Shown: positions 1-11,327, counted from the stretch's first letter. The stretch: 64,000 nt of DNA from Vesta saturnalis (GCA_036346205.1 JARFJB010000091.1:3768501-3832500), one strand, 5' to 3'. A program made the numbers and translations. Notes: a model not told the origin generated them from the letters alone.

Positions 1-145
1 TACCTTTGAATGGTTCAGAAATATCTGATAAAACCATAAACTGTCCATAATAACCACCATCCGCCACTGCTGGATTTCACCCAAAATCTAATCAGCTCCC
101 GGGGAAATTCAAGTACACAAACTCATCCAGATACACAGACGTGCG

Positions 146-200
<55 letters not shown>

Positions 201-330
201 GCGCATAGACCTTATGGCCGATTTTGGCAAAACTTTGTATCAAAATGATGTAAAAAATCGATTTAGCGATAGTGAAAAAAAAGTTGATTGCATAACCATC
301 TACACCTACAAATGTATATGTGGGTAGGAA
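1..330. repeat. R1 dispersed repeat, partial copy with (CA)n/(CG)n
   Basis: The stretch shares its order of landmarks with 32760-33360 and 62270-62510: a 'GATAAAA' run, a 'CCGCCACTG' type stretch, the ATCCAGA motif, then 'ATGGCCGAT' and a block ending in 'TTGCATAACC'. A (CA)n tract at 149-186 passes directly into (GC)n at 187-204. No coding content is seen. The copy is cut by the window edge. The identity of the parent element is unknown. Confidence 0.6.
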
Positions 331-552
331 TGAAAAAGATCAAAATTCGATTTATTAATTAACCTGACAGTTAGATAGCAGTGAGACCACATCATTTTAC
401 GCGTTGTTAAGGTTACGACATTTTTTTAAAATTATGATTGCTGGAAAATGAAATACCTAGAATAATAAAACGGGTATATGTTACTAATTTAACAGTATTA
501 TCGGCTAAATTTTGCATTTTTATGACGGTTTCGAAAAAAGTATTTACTCATA

Positions 553-949
553 GAATTATAAGGAAAAGGAAAAGGCCACGTACTCCATTCCCTCCCGAAG
601 GGGGAGAGCGGGCTGCTTGAGCTGTCCAAGCTTCTTCAGCCACAATCATGAATTCCCAGCATACATACATAAATTATGTATATATGCATGGTGGGATTAA
701 AGATTGCATGGTCAGGATGGGATCGGAAGGAACGGAGTTACGGTTCTGAGGTGGAAAATACTACACCAGAATTCGCCTAAGTAGCCGCACATGGTGTGCG
801 TATAGGCAGTGACCATCCCGTGTGTGGGGAAAACCCCCTGAAAAACCTCATACAGGGTAGACGATAACGGGAATCGAACCCATTACCTCCCGAATGCTAA
901 GCAGATCGTGTCACCACTACTCTACTAGCTCGGTTCATCGAAATATAAG
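553..949 (-). mobile_element. tRNA-derived SINE, near full length
   Basis: Read on the minus strand, the unit starts near 933 with a tRNA-like head: an A-box-like GAGTAGTGG region, an anticodon-loop-like CTTAGCA and the B-box match GGTTCGATTCC (about 850-933). A body of about 290 bases follows and ends in a short TTTTCCTTTTCC tail. Nearly identical 10-base flanks (GAATTATAAG at 553 and GAAATATAAG at 940) look like a target-site duplication. A 3' partial copy sits at 48125-48298. SINEs of this kind are transcribed by Pol III and moved by LINE proteins; no LINE is seen here. Confidence 0.75.
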
Positions 950-1337
950 CTATTATTAGCAAAAACATTATTTTTGTACTAAAGCTGAACTAGTAGCGTT
1001 ACCGTTTTGCTACCTTCTTAACTAAAAGATGTCGGCAAAGATTTCCTTAACCGAATTTTTTAAATTGAAATAGTCCATAGTCGGATAAGGACATATTCGT
1101 GCTAAACAGTGGATGTGGTAAAATTGCGATTCCTTTCATGATTCAAAATCTTGTTCCATTAGCACTTCATTTTTATTTACTAATTAAAAATTTCACGAAT
1201 TTTGAAACTACCCAACTGCTGAATACACAACATTTAAGGATCATGGTTTTATGTCGGAAAGGATCTTAACGTCACCTCAAACAACCATTATTTTTATCCT
1301 GGATTAAGTAGAAAGACCCATTCTAGTCACAATTCTT
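950..1337. other. No gene seen
   Basis: AT-rich sequence between the SINE and the tRNA-like palindrome. I see no open frame with family resemblance and no terminal repeat. Confidence 0.5.
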
Positions 1338-1379
1338 AATTAAAAATTATTATTAATTTTATTAAAAACGTAAATGAAA

Positions 1380-1436
1380 GTTTACCTCGAGTAGGATTTA
1401 AACCTATGACCTGTACTTTGATAGAGTACCGCACGG
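1380..1436 (-). pseudogene. Truncated tRNA-like copy, inverted
   Basis: On the minus strand this repeats the anticodon arm (GTACT/AGTAC), T arm and 3' acceptor of the tRNA-like unit at 1499-1571. The D arm and 5' acceptor are missing and the anticodon loop reads CTATCAA. The shared 3' flank (AATAAAATTAATAATAATTT) continues outward to about 1338. The two copies are about 85% alike by eye and form an inverted pair around a spacer of roughly 90 bases. Confidence 0.65.
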
Positions 1437-1498
1437 CATTTAGAATTTACATCAGTTCTACATACATAAAGGCAAAATTAACATCGATTGGGGTTTGA

Positions 1499-1571
1499 AT
1501 CTCGATAGCGCAGTTGGTTAGCGCGGTACTTTAGCAAAGTACAGGTCGTAAGTTCAAATCCTACTCGAGGT
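1499..1571 (+). tRNA. tRNA-like Pol III unit, anticodon AGC (Ala), doubtful gene
   Basis: The sequence folds as a complete cloverleaf. The acceptor ATCTCGA pairs with TCGAGGT (one T:G), followed by TA, a GCGC/GCGC D stem with a GG-containing loop, anticodon stem GTACT/AGTAC with loop TTAGCAA, variable loop AGGTC, and T arm with loop TTCAAAT and one A:C mismatch. An A box (TAGCGCAGTTGG) and most of a B box are present, and TTTTT follows at 1576-1580 as a Pol III terminator. The anticodon AGC would mean alanine, but the acceptor pair 3:70 is C:G, not the G:U that alanyl-tRNA synthetase reads. Together with the inverted partial copy upstream this favours a tRNA-derived repeat or pseudogene over a working tRNA-Ala. 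Confidence 0.6.
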
Positions 1572-1617
1572 AAACTTTTTATTTATGTATATAATAAAAT
1601 TAATAATAATTTTTAAT

Positions 1618-3590
1618 TACATATTTACGTTTGAACTTATTCGGTCATAACAAAACTTATAATAACATAATTCTTAATTGTTTCTCGCATTCTAAAATCA
1701 ACCACAATTATTCCATGTTGAGAGTGTGCGCTAGGCAAATTATGCCCTCAAGTCTGCTTTGAGGAATATCCCAAAGGACCACAATGCAATGCCTAATTAA
1801 TAGCACAAACAAACAGGGAAAACTATCGTCCATTAAGTACCTGTTTGCCATTTGTTTGTTTGATGACAACCACAGGTGACTAATTCAGTGCAATAATTCC
1901 GAGCAGTGAAATTAAAAACATTTTGCGCATATATTTATGGGACAACTTAGTAAAAGAAATTGCTTGTCGATGAATTTAGCATGTTAATTGACAGCATTTA
2001 AAGTATTAATTTACAGATACGTAAAGTATTAAATTTAGATTTCAATTGCTTTGAATGAGCATACCGCCCAGATAAAAGTAATTTGTTTCGGTTGTTGAAA
2101 TTTAGGTATTCTTATGGCTATGAGGTTGTCCATCCGATCCCAAACCATTTTATGTTTAATAAGATCACACGATAGTTTAAAGAAAAATAATTTGAATAAT
2201 ATTTTCAAGATGCGCTTGTGTCGTCCGTCCGTCCGTCCATTACTGTGAGGGACCAAATTAAAAAAATTACTTCTGTAGCCGAAGATCAGCGATCTTAGTT
2301 CTGTCAGTCACCTTTCAGTTTAAAAGTTTCAGCACACGGCGTTCTGCTTGCTTAATGGTTATTTCCCAGTGCTAGTTTACGGCAGACAGAATTGTCGTTC
2401 GCACGCTACGTAGATTTTAATACTTGTCTAAAATTATCTAAAAACGTTATATAACCACACATCCTAAAACCATGTGTAGGAGTCATGCTAAATCAAAACA
2501 GAACTCTTACGTACCAATATTGAAATTTTGATTCGATTTCACTATGTACATTATAAACATTAGCAATAGTTTTATGCACTTGGTGTCTTTTGATTTTGTA
2601 CTAAATATCATAAGGACTTATAGGATATAGTAAGATATAAGATATAGTAGTCCAATTAAAGCAATTCAAATTGTTATAAATAACTATGCACGACCTAAAT
2701 GTACTTAGCATATATTTATTTATAAACATTCACTACAGGTGCTTCAAAATAAAGATAAAGTACCGTGAAATATAATTTTATTTTATCTTACAGAAATTAC
2801 ACTTACGGTTACGATACTATAATGTTTGTTTTTTAAAGTGAGCTTTTACAGTTATTTATCAATTATTTATATTGAGTAGGTACCTACTGGTTCTTTTTGT
2901 TTTGGATTTATGTAGACTTGTACAAATAAAGATCAAGACAACGTATAAAATATAGCATAAGAATATATTATGGATGTTTTCGTTTAAGATACAATCTTTT
3001 GATAAATCGTTGCGAAAGGTTCACAATTCATGAATTTTCCTTCTCGTTATGTATCTATAACGACCTTGACAGCAAACATTGTTATCAACAATGTTACATG
3101 TCTTCTATTATAATCCTAAATTGAAATAATTTTAGAGCGGCATAAATTAATGTTGATAATAGTAACTAAATGTCTAAAAAATGAGGTTTTTAGGTAGTTC
3201 AGTCCATCAAATGTGTATTTTCAATAATGTTAAACTTTCTATTGTTTCCATAATTCACGTCCAAACATAATTACTCGTTCGAACTGACTGAAACAAACGG
3301 TAGCGTTTCTCGTTAACAACTTTCTCTGTTAATCACAGTTTATTGATTAAACTCAGGCTTTGAACTGTTCAGTGTTTATCGCTTTATTTTGGGTTTCAAC
3401 TTGATATGCAAGATCAATTTTACAATTAAACTGTCAAACCTTTAACTATAGCATTGTTTCTTAACAAATAAAATTTCAGCTATGAACAAATAATATCCGA
3501 AATTTTATCGCTGAAACCTGTAACAGTATTTTATTTTTAGAATACATTTATTTCAGATTATTCCAGATAAAATATTGACAACCCTGTTGG
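1618..3590. other. AT-rich region, no gene seen
   Basis: About 2 kb with no family-like open frame. At 1610-1680 there is a block shared with 29866-29945 ('GAACTTATTCGGTCATAAC' type), so the tRNA-like palindrome lies at the edge of a dispersed repeat. A short (GTCC)n run lies at about 2222-2239. Confidence 0.5.
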
Positions 3591-3639
3591 TTTAAATATG
3601 GTGAAGAAGTTTTTGAGTTTGATTTTTCAATTGAAACCC

Positions 3640-3745
3640 TTTGGTTTATGTTTAGTAATTGTGAAAGATGGTCTAAAGGAAAATAGGATGATGTATGTGT
3701 TCATGGGCTCATATGGAATAATAGATAAAAATAGAAAAATTGGAA
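3640..3745. repeat. Block shared in inverse orientation with 6478-6560
   Basis: The stretch with 'GGTCTAAAGGAAAATAGGAT' and 'CATATGGAATAATAG' reappears as a reverse complement inside the left arm of element B. It is therefore part of a dispersed repeat. The 109-codon open frame running through it (3598-3927) has no recognisable resemblance and is not called. Confidence 0.5.
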
Positions 3746-4116
3746 CTTGGACGTACCGCATAGAGGGCGCCATCTGTCGGAAGTTTCATGTAATTAAAAC
3801 GCCGAAATTTTTTGACCCTACCTCGTATACAAGGTTTAGCAAAAAAGTATTAATTCATAGAACTTACCGCTCAAACCAGGTATACTTCTTAAACGTTGCT
3901 AAAGTGAAAACTAAGGCCAAACTCTAATTTTTTTACTGTAACAACTTGAATCTCTGTTACCTACTGTTTTTATTTTGGACTAATATATGTTGGGTTTGCA
4001 GAGTTATTTTAAGATGAGGAATCTCTGATCTTAATTTGTATACGCAACCTGTAATGTAAGTTTAAAAGCAAACCATTTCTATTTTTGGCAGAAACAATTT
4101 ATTCTTTGGCTACCCT

Positions 4117-4118
<2 letters not shown>

Positions 4119-4185
<67 letters not shown>
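4119..4185. repeat. (TA)n microsatellite
   Basis: Uninterrupted TA repeat that ends exactly where the terminal repeat of mariner A begins. Confidence 0.95.
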
Positions 4186-4187
<2 letters not shown>

Positions 4188-6297
4188 GGGTGTCTAGAAT
4201 CTACTCACGTTCTATGGCTATCTTTGTTATAAGACATACAGAGTCGGTTAAATTAGCAAAGTTTGGCAGAATTGCATGATAATTCAAATACCGATAAGAA
4301 AATTCAACATTGTTGTCAACTTTCTAAGAAATCTGAAAATAACTAAAAATCGTCCAAATTTTCAATCGGCTATATCTTTTTTAATACTCAAAATACGAAA
4401 AAGTTTTGATAGCTATTTTTACGCAAAATGGGAAAATGCGAATAAAAAATATTTTTAGTAATTATTTTTCGAGCTATAACCCAAACACACATTTTTTAAA
4501 TGGTAACTATAGATGGCTAGGGACTCATTCGATGGCTTACTTTTTTTTGATTTCAAAAATGTATAGCTTTGTATGTTTAATATTATTACTTAACTTACAA
4601 TTTTCAAAAAAAAAAGGTAATTATAATATTTATTAAACAAATTAAAGTGTGCCGTGAATATTTAAATAACAAAATAAGCTCATATTCTACTACTAAATTT
4701 GTGGAAACAACAAAAAATAATGTACTAAGTATATTATCAAAATAAAAAAGTTCTAAATAAATTTAACTTACAACGAAGAGTAACAGCAAAAAATATAAAC
4801 AGATAGCACAATCATAGAAGTGCTTCAAAATGTCCTCCATTATTTTGAACACACATTTGACATCGTTTTAAAATTTCGTTTTGAACGTTTAATAAATTTT
4901 GGGTTCTAATTTGTTGCATAGCAACACGAATTTTATTTACTAAATCGTCTAGATTACCAGGTTTTACTCGGTATACTTTGTCTTTAATTGCACCCCACAA
5001 GAAAAAATCCAGGGGGGTTAAGTCTGGAGATCGCGGCGGCCAAGCTATTGAACCTGTATTTCTTATCCAATTATTAAAACGTTCCTGTAAATAGTTACAC
5101 ACAAGTAATCCATTGTGTGCTGGTGCCCCGTCGTGTTGAAAATAATTCAAATTTTGAATTACGTTCAAACGTCCAAAATTTCTTCAAGTTGGTTTCGTAA
5201 AAAAGTATTCATAAAAAAACGGCCCAATGATTTTGGTACCAATAATACCGCACCAAACGTTTACTGAAAAAGCATATTGATCTCTCCTCTCAACAGTAAT
5301 ATGAGGATTTTCTTGGGACCATTGGATATGATCTTTCTATTGAAGATGCCGTTGTTTGCTTCATCGGTAAAAAGAATGGTTTTCGAGAATTGATTGTTTG
5401 CTCGACTTTCATTAATCAACCATGTAGCAAAACGTAATCTTTTCTGATAATCTTCAACATATAATGTACTCCCTATATGAAAATAATATTGCTTAAAGTT
5501 ATTTTGTTTCAAAATAACGTGGGCTTCATCTTTGGAAGTGTTGCACTCGTTCTCAATTTCACGAAGAGATGTAGTAGGTTCAAATTCGACGTAAGCAAAA
5601 ACACATTTTTCTGTTTCGGTGTTAACATTAATTTTTAAATTTTGAGGTTTAGTAAAAGCCCCATATTTTTTTAAAATCTATTCGAGTTTGGCAAATAATC
5701 TCACATCGGGTTGTCTTCTTTCCACATAAGATTGAAGATATAATTCCGAGGCAGCATTAGCATCTCTGTTAGACACGTAATAGCAAAAAATCATATCATT
5801 TCTTTCTTCAGTGGAATAAGCCATTAATAAATTAATATTCACTATTTAAGTACGAACTACAACTGGTTACAACAAATAATTCAATACCTATTATTTGACA
5901 GTGAATCAATGAAGAGTTCTGTTTTTAATTGTCACAGCACACCACGGCAAACATTGAATTTGTTTAGTAAATACTATAATTACAATTTTTTAAAAATTGT
6001 GAGTTAACTAATAATACTAAACATACAAAGCTATACATTTTTGAAATCAGAAAAAATAAGCCATCGACCAAAAGTCTGTCTTGTTTGTACTTTGAATATT
6101 AAAAAAGATATGGCCGATTGAAAATTTGGACGTTGTTTAGTTATTTTCAGATATCTTAGAAAGTTGGCAACAATGTTGAATTTTCTTATCCGTATTTGAA
6201 TTATCATGTAATTCTGCCTAACTTTTCTAATTTAACCGACTCTGTACCTCTTATAATAACAAAGATAGCCACAAAACGTGTGTAGATTCTAGACAAC

Positions 6298-6303
<6 letters not shown>
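4184..6303 (-). mobile_element. DD41D-type mariner A with long terminal inverted repeats
   Basis: The left end TA-CCGGGTGTCTAGAATCT and the reverse complement of the right end, TA-TCAGGTTGTCTAGAATCT, match and continue as inverted arms of several hundred bases (about 4186-4660 and 5945-6301). The left arm carries roughly 110 extra bases. Both ends abut (TA)n, so a TA target duplication cannot be told from the microsatellite. The element encloses one broken transposase gene on the minus strand. Confidence 0.85.
4812..5824 (-). pseudogene. DD41D-type Tc1/mariner transposase, broken
   Basis: The frame starts at the ATG at 5822-5824 (MAYSTEERNDMIF). The N-terminal part resembles the DNA-binding region of this insect transposase group. 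The middle has the first catalytic motif, FTDEANNGIFN. The C-terminal part, readable at 4812-5168, carries HDGAPAH (second Asp) and RSPDLTPLDFFLWG (third Asp) and ends in a GGHFEALL tail typical of the family. Forty residues separate the second and third Asp, one fewer than the usual 41. Stops and frameshifts fall between the two halves, so no working protein is made. In life it would bind the long terminal repeats and cut and join DNA in the nucleus. Confidence 0.85.

Positions 6304-6353
<50 letters not shown>
6301..6353. repeat. (TA)n microsatellite
   Basis: This TA tract is shared by the right end of mariner A and the left end of element B; no other sequence separates the two. Confidence 0.95.
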
Positions 6354-6354
<1 letters not shown>

Positions 6355-6702
6355 TGAATTAATATTTTCAAGTGTTACGAGGGGATATCTCGAAAACTAT
6401 TTGATTATTAAAAATGGAATTTTAGGATATTAACATTCTACAAAGGAACATTTTCAAGGTAGTAATTTCATCAAAATAAATTCGCCAGATTCTTTACCTA
6501 TTATTCCATATGAACCCAACACATATATAATCCTATTTCCTTTAGACCGTCTTAATTAAAATTTTATGAGGGGTGGAGGTGACATTAACATTTCAAATGG
6601 AATGATATAATTTTTTTGGCAAAATTGATACCGTAGATTCAGTTATGTATAACTACAAAAAAATCATCAAATTTATTCCATTAGTTTTTACATTAAAACA
6701 AA

Positions 6703-9130
6703 TTAACACGTCGACTGCCACAGAGGTTCTATGGGACCAGCTTAAATGACCCCTCTCGGGTTGTGCTGGTCCTATGGGACCAACAAGCAGTTGGGGACCA
6801 ACACGACCTCAAGAAAGATTTATATTTATATGGTTTTTAAAATATTGTTTTTTGAGGTGTGTGGTCCCCTAATTAATTAAAACAACTATAAAAAGACAGA
6901 AATGTTATTTAAACCAAACAAAACATTATAAAATAAATGCTAATTCGTAAAACTTATTAAACTAATAAATTTAACCCAATTATTCACAGTGTTTTCATTA
7001 TAGTACGATAAGGACAAATACGGTCTTTGAAACCATCACAGTAAGTGTCAACTTTCAATGTGCGATTAGTGGCATATTTTCTGCCATGAGGTTCATTGTT
7101 TTTCTTATAGCAATTTTTGCAAAACCTCCTTACTTTATGCTTGTTTTCTCCTTCTTTCTTTTTCAAACTGTGAATTCGTCTTTTTTTTTGGCTGTGGTTC
7201 ATTTGTTCCTTCGACGGTATTTGCAAGATGTCTTATTACCTTTTTTTTGAAAGCTGTAATATTGATATTATAGAAGTTATAAGTTCAAATGCAATTTTGC
7301 TGTACCATTTTACAGACCTACGAAGTGGATTCGAAAATGAACCCATTTGGTTGGACAGATCCACGGAGTTTTTACCACGGTTGTAGTCTATTATGACGTT
7401 AGGTACCTGTTTAGCTTTCCCATTTCTAGTTCTTTCTATCATTTCAGCGTCATGCTTGGTGGACAACATTAGTATATCTCTTTGGTCTTTCCACGTCAGT
7501 ATAGTTATGCCTTCTTGACTCTCCATAACTGAAACCTCTCCTATTTTAAGTTTCTGGTTTAAAAGTTTTTCGGTAAACCTTTGCGATTTTTGCGTATTGT
7601 TACAACGACGTGGGTATTAGAATTAAGGATTTTCTTTGCTAGTGGCAAACTGTATACCAGTTGTCCGTTACTAGAGTGCGGCCGGATGCAACAACATTCT
7701 GAGTCAGAAATGTTACAATTTTCTCTGAAGTTACACGTTCTCTGTTTTCAGCACTTGCGTATATTTTAATATTATGTGTAGCCCATGCCATGACGTAAAA
7801 AGTTTTATACTATACTTGCGTTTTTTTAACTTTATATATTGTTTTGTTGATAGTCTGCCTCTAAATGGCAACATAGTTTCGTCGACACAAACGTATTCTT
7901 CGGGAGTGTATAAGTCTTTATAATTTTTTAACAGTTTATCTACCAGTGGTTGAATTTTAAATAGTTTGTCTCGTGCTACAGCTTCATTATTGTCTGCAAA
8001 ATGTATGGAATTTTCAAATCGATTAGGACTCATGGAACGAGGAAAATTTATGTTCAATAGGGAGTCAGTTGACCAATAGTCGGCCAATGTGGGAATTTTG
8101 ACTATTCCATTCCTTGCCACAAGGCTCAAAATATGCTTAATTTCGGATTTAGTTGTAGGCACCCAGCCGTGGTAGCGCGAAGTAACGCTAGCATCCGTTT
8201 CAAGAAATACGCAGCTCGCATAATGATTTGTTTGATCTAGAATATGTGAAATAATTACATCATCTACAATGGCCTTATGGATTTCCCATTGCCTTTCATT
8301 TACCAGCAGTACCGCAACCTCTGGTTTTATTCCAGAAGGCTCATTGAATGGTGGAATTGTTTTGTGATTTCCTGCTATTGGACCTCATCTCTCTAAATCG
8401 TCTAAAGTAGTAGGTACTGGTGTATCTGAGTCGTCTGAATATTCAGGTTCGCGGGAGGTTGAAGCTACATTTAGACTAGGTTCGGTAATTTTATTTGCAT
8501 TTGCATCATTTGTGGATAGGTTTTTTAACCTTGTTTACGTTTTCTTGTACTCGCTGGCACTATCAGAAGCTTTAAAAGGCTCTATAAAACATTCGTTTGA
8601 ATCTGAGTCATCCAAACGCTCTGCAAGTTCTAATTGTATCAGTGTAAGCGGTTTTCTAGACATCTAAAAGTATACCAGCTTTTTGTACAAAACAATAATA
8701 TAATAAAAAGTTGTATCTTACCCTACCCCTACGTACAACAATCTCAATATAATAATTATAAATACAAGATAGATACAAACTAATATCAGCGCTTGCAAAC
8801 ACAAACGAACTATAATGACAACAGACCACCAATCAACAAAAACAAACTAATAACATCAAATATCGTTTGGAAACAATAACTTATCCCCTCTATGTTCAAA
8901 ATACACCAGCCGTACAAACCAAGGTCAAGGGACCAGCGGCGTGGCAGAAAAATATAATTAAAATTTGCAGTTCTGAGGCCGCTCTGGTCCCATGGGACCA
9001 AAAAAGGCAAAAAACAAGTTTTTTTTTAATTTTAAGCATAAAGAACGTTAATTATCTGTCTAATCAACATATATTTGCACATGGCCTGACAAGGACCAAT
9101 AATAAATTGTATTGGCAGTCAACGTGTTAA
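6703..9130 (-). mobile_element. piggyBac element, TTAA target
   Basis: The element is bounded by TTAA on both sides. The ends read TTAACACGTCGACTGCCA on the left and TTAACACGTTGACTGCCA in the reverse complement of the right, an 18-base terminal repeat with one difference. Palindromes of the form GGTCCNATGGGACC lie inside both ends (6725-6738, 6768-6781, 8986-8999) and may be binding sites. One transposase gene fills most of the element. The 2.4 kb length is normal for the family. Confidence 0.93.
6984..8663 (-). pseudogene. piggyBac transposase, frameshifted
   Basis: The frame starts at the ATG at 8661-8663 (MSRKPLTLIQLELAERLDDS) with an acidic N-terminal region. The catalytic RNase-H-like core follows: YVCVDETMLPFRGR (first Asp, about 7870-7890), LVTDNWYT (second Asp, about 7650) and KNSVDLSNQMGS (third Asp, about 7340). 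The C-terminal segment at 6984-7226 is Cys-rich (CKNCYKK ... TYCDGF) like the family's DNA-binding finger. The total span of about 560 codons is the usual length. All three acidic residues are kept, but several stops and frameshifts (for example after 8162 and around 7600-7740) break the frame. This is the best preserved of the three piggyBac-type elements in the window. Confidence 0.88.
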
Positions 9131-9564
9131 CCAAATAAACCACTATTTAGAGTTTTCACCTTCTGTCCTTCAAAACTTGTTCAAAATGTCTTATAAACAT
9201 GTTGTCATGGAAACGACGACACGTTTCCATTTGTTGAATGTATGAGCCTACATTGATTAAAAATGCCGTATTAGCTTCTACTGCGTTTCATTTTAATTAT
9301 TATACAAACCATTCAAACAAAATTGATAATTTTTTGTAGTAATTCATAACTTAGTCCAAGGTATCAATTTTTGGAAAAAAATTACATCATTCCATTTGTA
9401 ATGCTAATGACACCCCCATGACCGTACGAAATTCTGTTTCATTCAATTTTAATTAAGACATCAAATTACGTCTCCCTTGTAGCATGTTAATATTCTAAAA
9501 TTCCATTTTAAATAGTCAAACGGTTTTCGAGATACCCTCTTGTAACACTTTAAAATATTCACAC

Positions 9565-9568
<4 letters not shown>

Positions 9569-9642
<74 letters not shown>
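9569..9642. repeat. (TA)n microsatellite
   Basis: TA tract between the right end of element B and the left edge of mariner C. Confidence 0.95.
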
Positions 9643-9645
<3 letters not shown>

Positions 9646-11327
9646 ATTTAACATTTAACATTTTGTGAATTTCTACTCGCCAATTCGGCCTACAGAAAAT
9701 ATTTTGGTGTCAATGGAAAGAGAAAGTTATTGTGCATCGAATGATATCAAGCATTAAATTATTTTCATCGATTTTTATTGAAAAATTCTAATTTAAAATT
9801 TTTATGTTTTTAACTATGAGCTGCCATGATTTATGTTTTTAAATGTGAGTTGCAAAGATTTTTAAACCAATTAACAATTGTACATTTTGAGCTAGGTTAC
9901 TAGTTTTTATTTACAAAATGAATAATTACTCAAATGTAGAGAGAGTTTTTATGGTTAAAACATATTATAGTAGCGTTAGTTTGCGAAAAGTGAGAGAGTT
10001 GTTTTCTGTTAAATTTAGTAACAGCCCAATACCGTCTAAATCCACAATACGAAACTATGCGTGAAAATTTGGACAAACTGCTAATATTTCAGCAGAATCA
10101 GAAGCTAGAAGTGGTTAGTGTTTATTATTTTTAGCATTGTTTTCTGAAAAATTTAAATAGTACGATGGTAATACAGGTAATCGAAGGAATGTTGAGGCGG
10201 GTGGCACTGAATTGGAAGAACGTGTTTTGGATATGATAAATATCCACCCTATATACAGCTTAAGGGAAAATAGCCGTGAATTAAATGCGTCAAAGTCGGC
10301 GGTACATCAGATACTACAAAAGCACCGATATCATCCATACAAACCCCAATGTCAACAGGAGGTATTTCAAGCAGATGAGGAAAGTTGAGTTATATTTTGC
10401 GAAGAGATGCAAGAGCGTGCGAATCAGGATCATGGCTTTATATCGTCAATTTGTTTTACGGACGAATGCACTTTTACGTTAAACAATTAACCTAACGTGC
10501 AAAACACTCGATACTGGGCTCAAGAAAACCCAAGGATCAATTTATCTACAAGAACCCAATACCCTCAAAAAATTAATACTTGGGCTGAAATTTTTAATAA
10601 TAAAATTATCGACCCATTTGACATTAATGGAAATTTAGAACTTTTAGTGAATAAGGTAAGTCCTGCTTAGGAGGAAGTTGCAAGAGAAAATCAGGAGATC
10701 TTGTTTCAACACGACGGCTGCCCGGCGCATTACGGTATAGATGACTGAAATCATTTAATGATACATTTCCAAATCGTTGGATTGGCAGAAGTGGTACCAT
10801 AAACTGGCCAGCCAGATCTCCTCATTTAGCACCTTGCGACTTTTTTCTGTGGAGCCACCTTAAAAGTAAGATTTATAAAAAACGCCACCCAAGTATTAAT
10901 TCTTTAAGGGAAGCAATCGTTGAAGAGTGTGGGTTAATAAACGAAAGGCAGTTGTTTAATGTTCGAAATTCGTTTTATAACAGGCTTGGATATTGCTATG
11001 GCAGAATGGAGGGTTATTTGAATACATGTTATAAAACTTTGATTTTAGCCCACCCCTCTTATAATATTTATTAGCCATTCCTTCATAGTGTGTGTAATAA
11101 AATTAGAATTTTTCAATAAAAATCGATGAAAATAATTTAACTTTTGATGGCATTCGTTTGAAAGAAAATTTTATGTTAACGTTTACAAAGCTATTGCTAT
11201 TGAAACATTTGAGGTTAGTAAAATTTGCTTTTAAATGCACTAGGTATTTTTAACTATTGTAAAGCGTGATTGCAAAATCTATAAATTTCTGAGCACCAGG
11301 CTTTTTTGAAACATTCTGTGTACAGCA
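9643..11327 (+). mobile_element. DD41D-type mariner C
   Basis: Inverted arms are clear between about 9735-9800 and 11095-11160, sharing 'AAATTATTTTCATCGATTTT' and 'ATTGAAAAATTCTAATTT'. On the right the arm extends outward to about 11327. On the left the outer part is shortened and the copy starts straight after (TA)n. A single transposase gene lies between the arms on the plus strand. Confidence 0.75.
9918..11034 (+). pseudogene. DD41D-type transposase with probable 63-base intron, broken
   Basis: The ATG at 9918-9920 opens MNNYSNVERVFMVKTYY. After codons reading EARSG a GT at 10114 and an AG at 10176 delimit 63 bases; removing them keeps the frame and gives ARSGNRRNVEAGG, which is the family-like continuation. 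FTDECTFTLNN holds the first catalytic Asp, FQHDGCPAHYG the second, and APCDFFLWSHLK the third. The gene ends in the NGGLFEYML type tail at 11034. In-frame stops and at least two frameshifts (near 10380-10490 and 10735-10800) disable it. The intron is an inference from splice-like borders and reading frame. Confidence 0.8.

Larger units (their letters stand above)
6352..9570. mobile_element. Non-autonomous inverted-repeat element B, split by piggyBac
   Basis: The left end (TA-CTGAATTAATATTTTCAAG) and the reverse complement of the right end (TATGCAGTGTGAATATTTT) begin matching arms that share 'TATCTCGAAAAC' and 'AAAATGG' blocks and further inward the 'AAAATTGATACC' type block. Without the inserted piggyBac (6703-9130) the element is about 790 bases of mostly arm with no transposase of its own. 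This fits a MITE of a TA-targeting family. The piggyBac insertion is younger than the element. Confidence 0.75.

Noticed and set aside
3598..3927. 109-codon open frame on the plus strand
   Set aside because: It overlaps a block repeated at 6478-6560, shows no family motif and its composition is that of the surroundings.
4085..4279. Open frame rich in Tyr-Ile repeats (also at 9461-9661, 32028-32365 and 59129-59398)
   Set aside because: It is a translation of (TA)n tracts.
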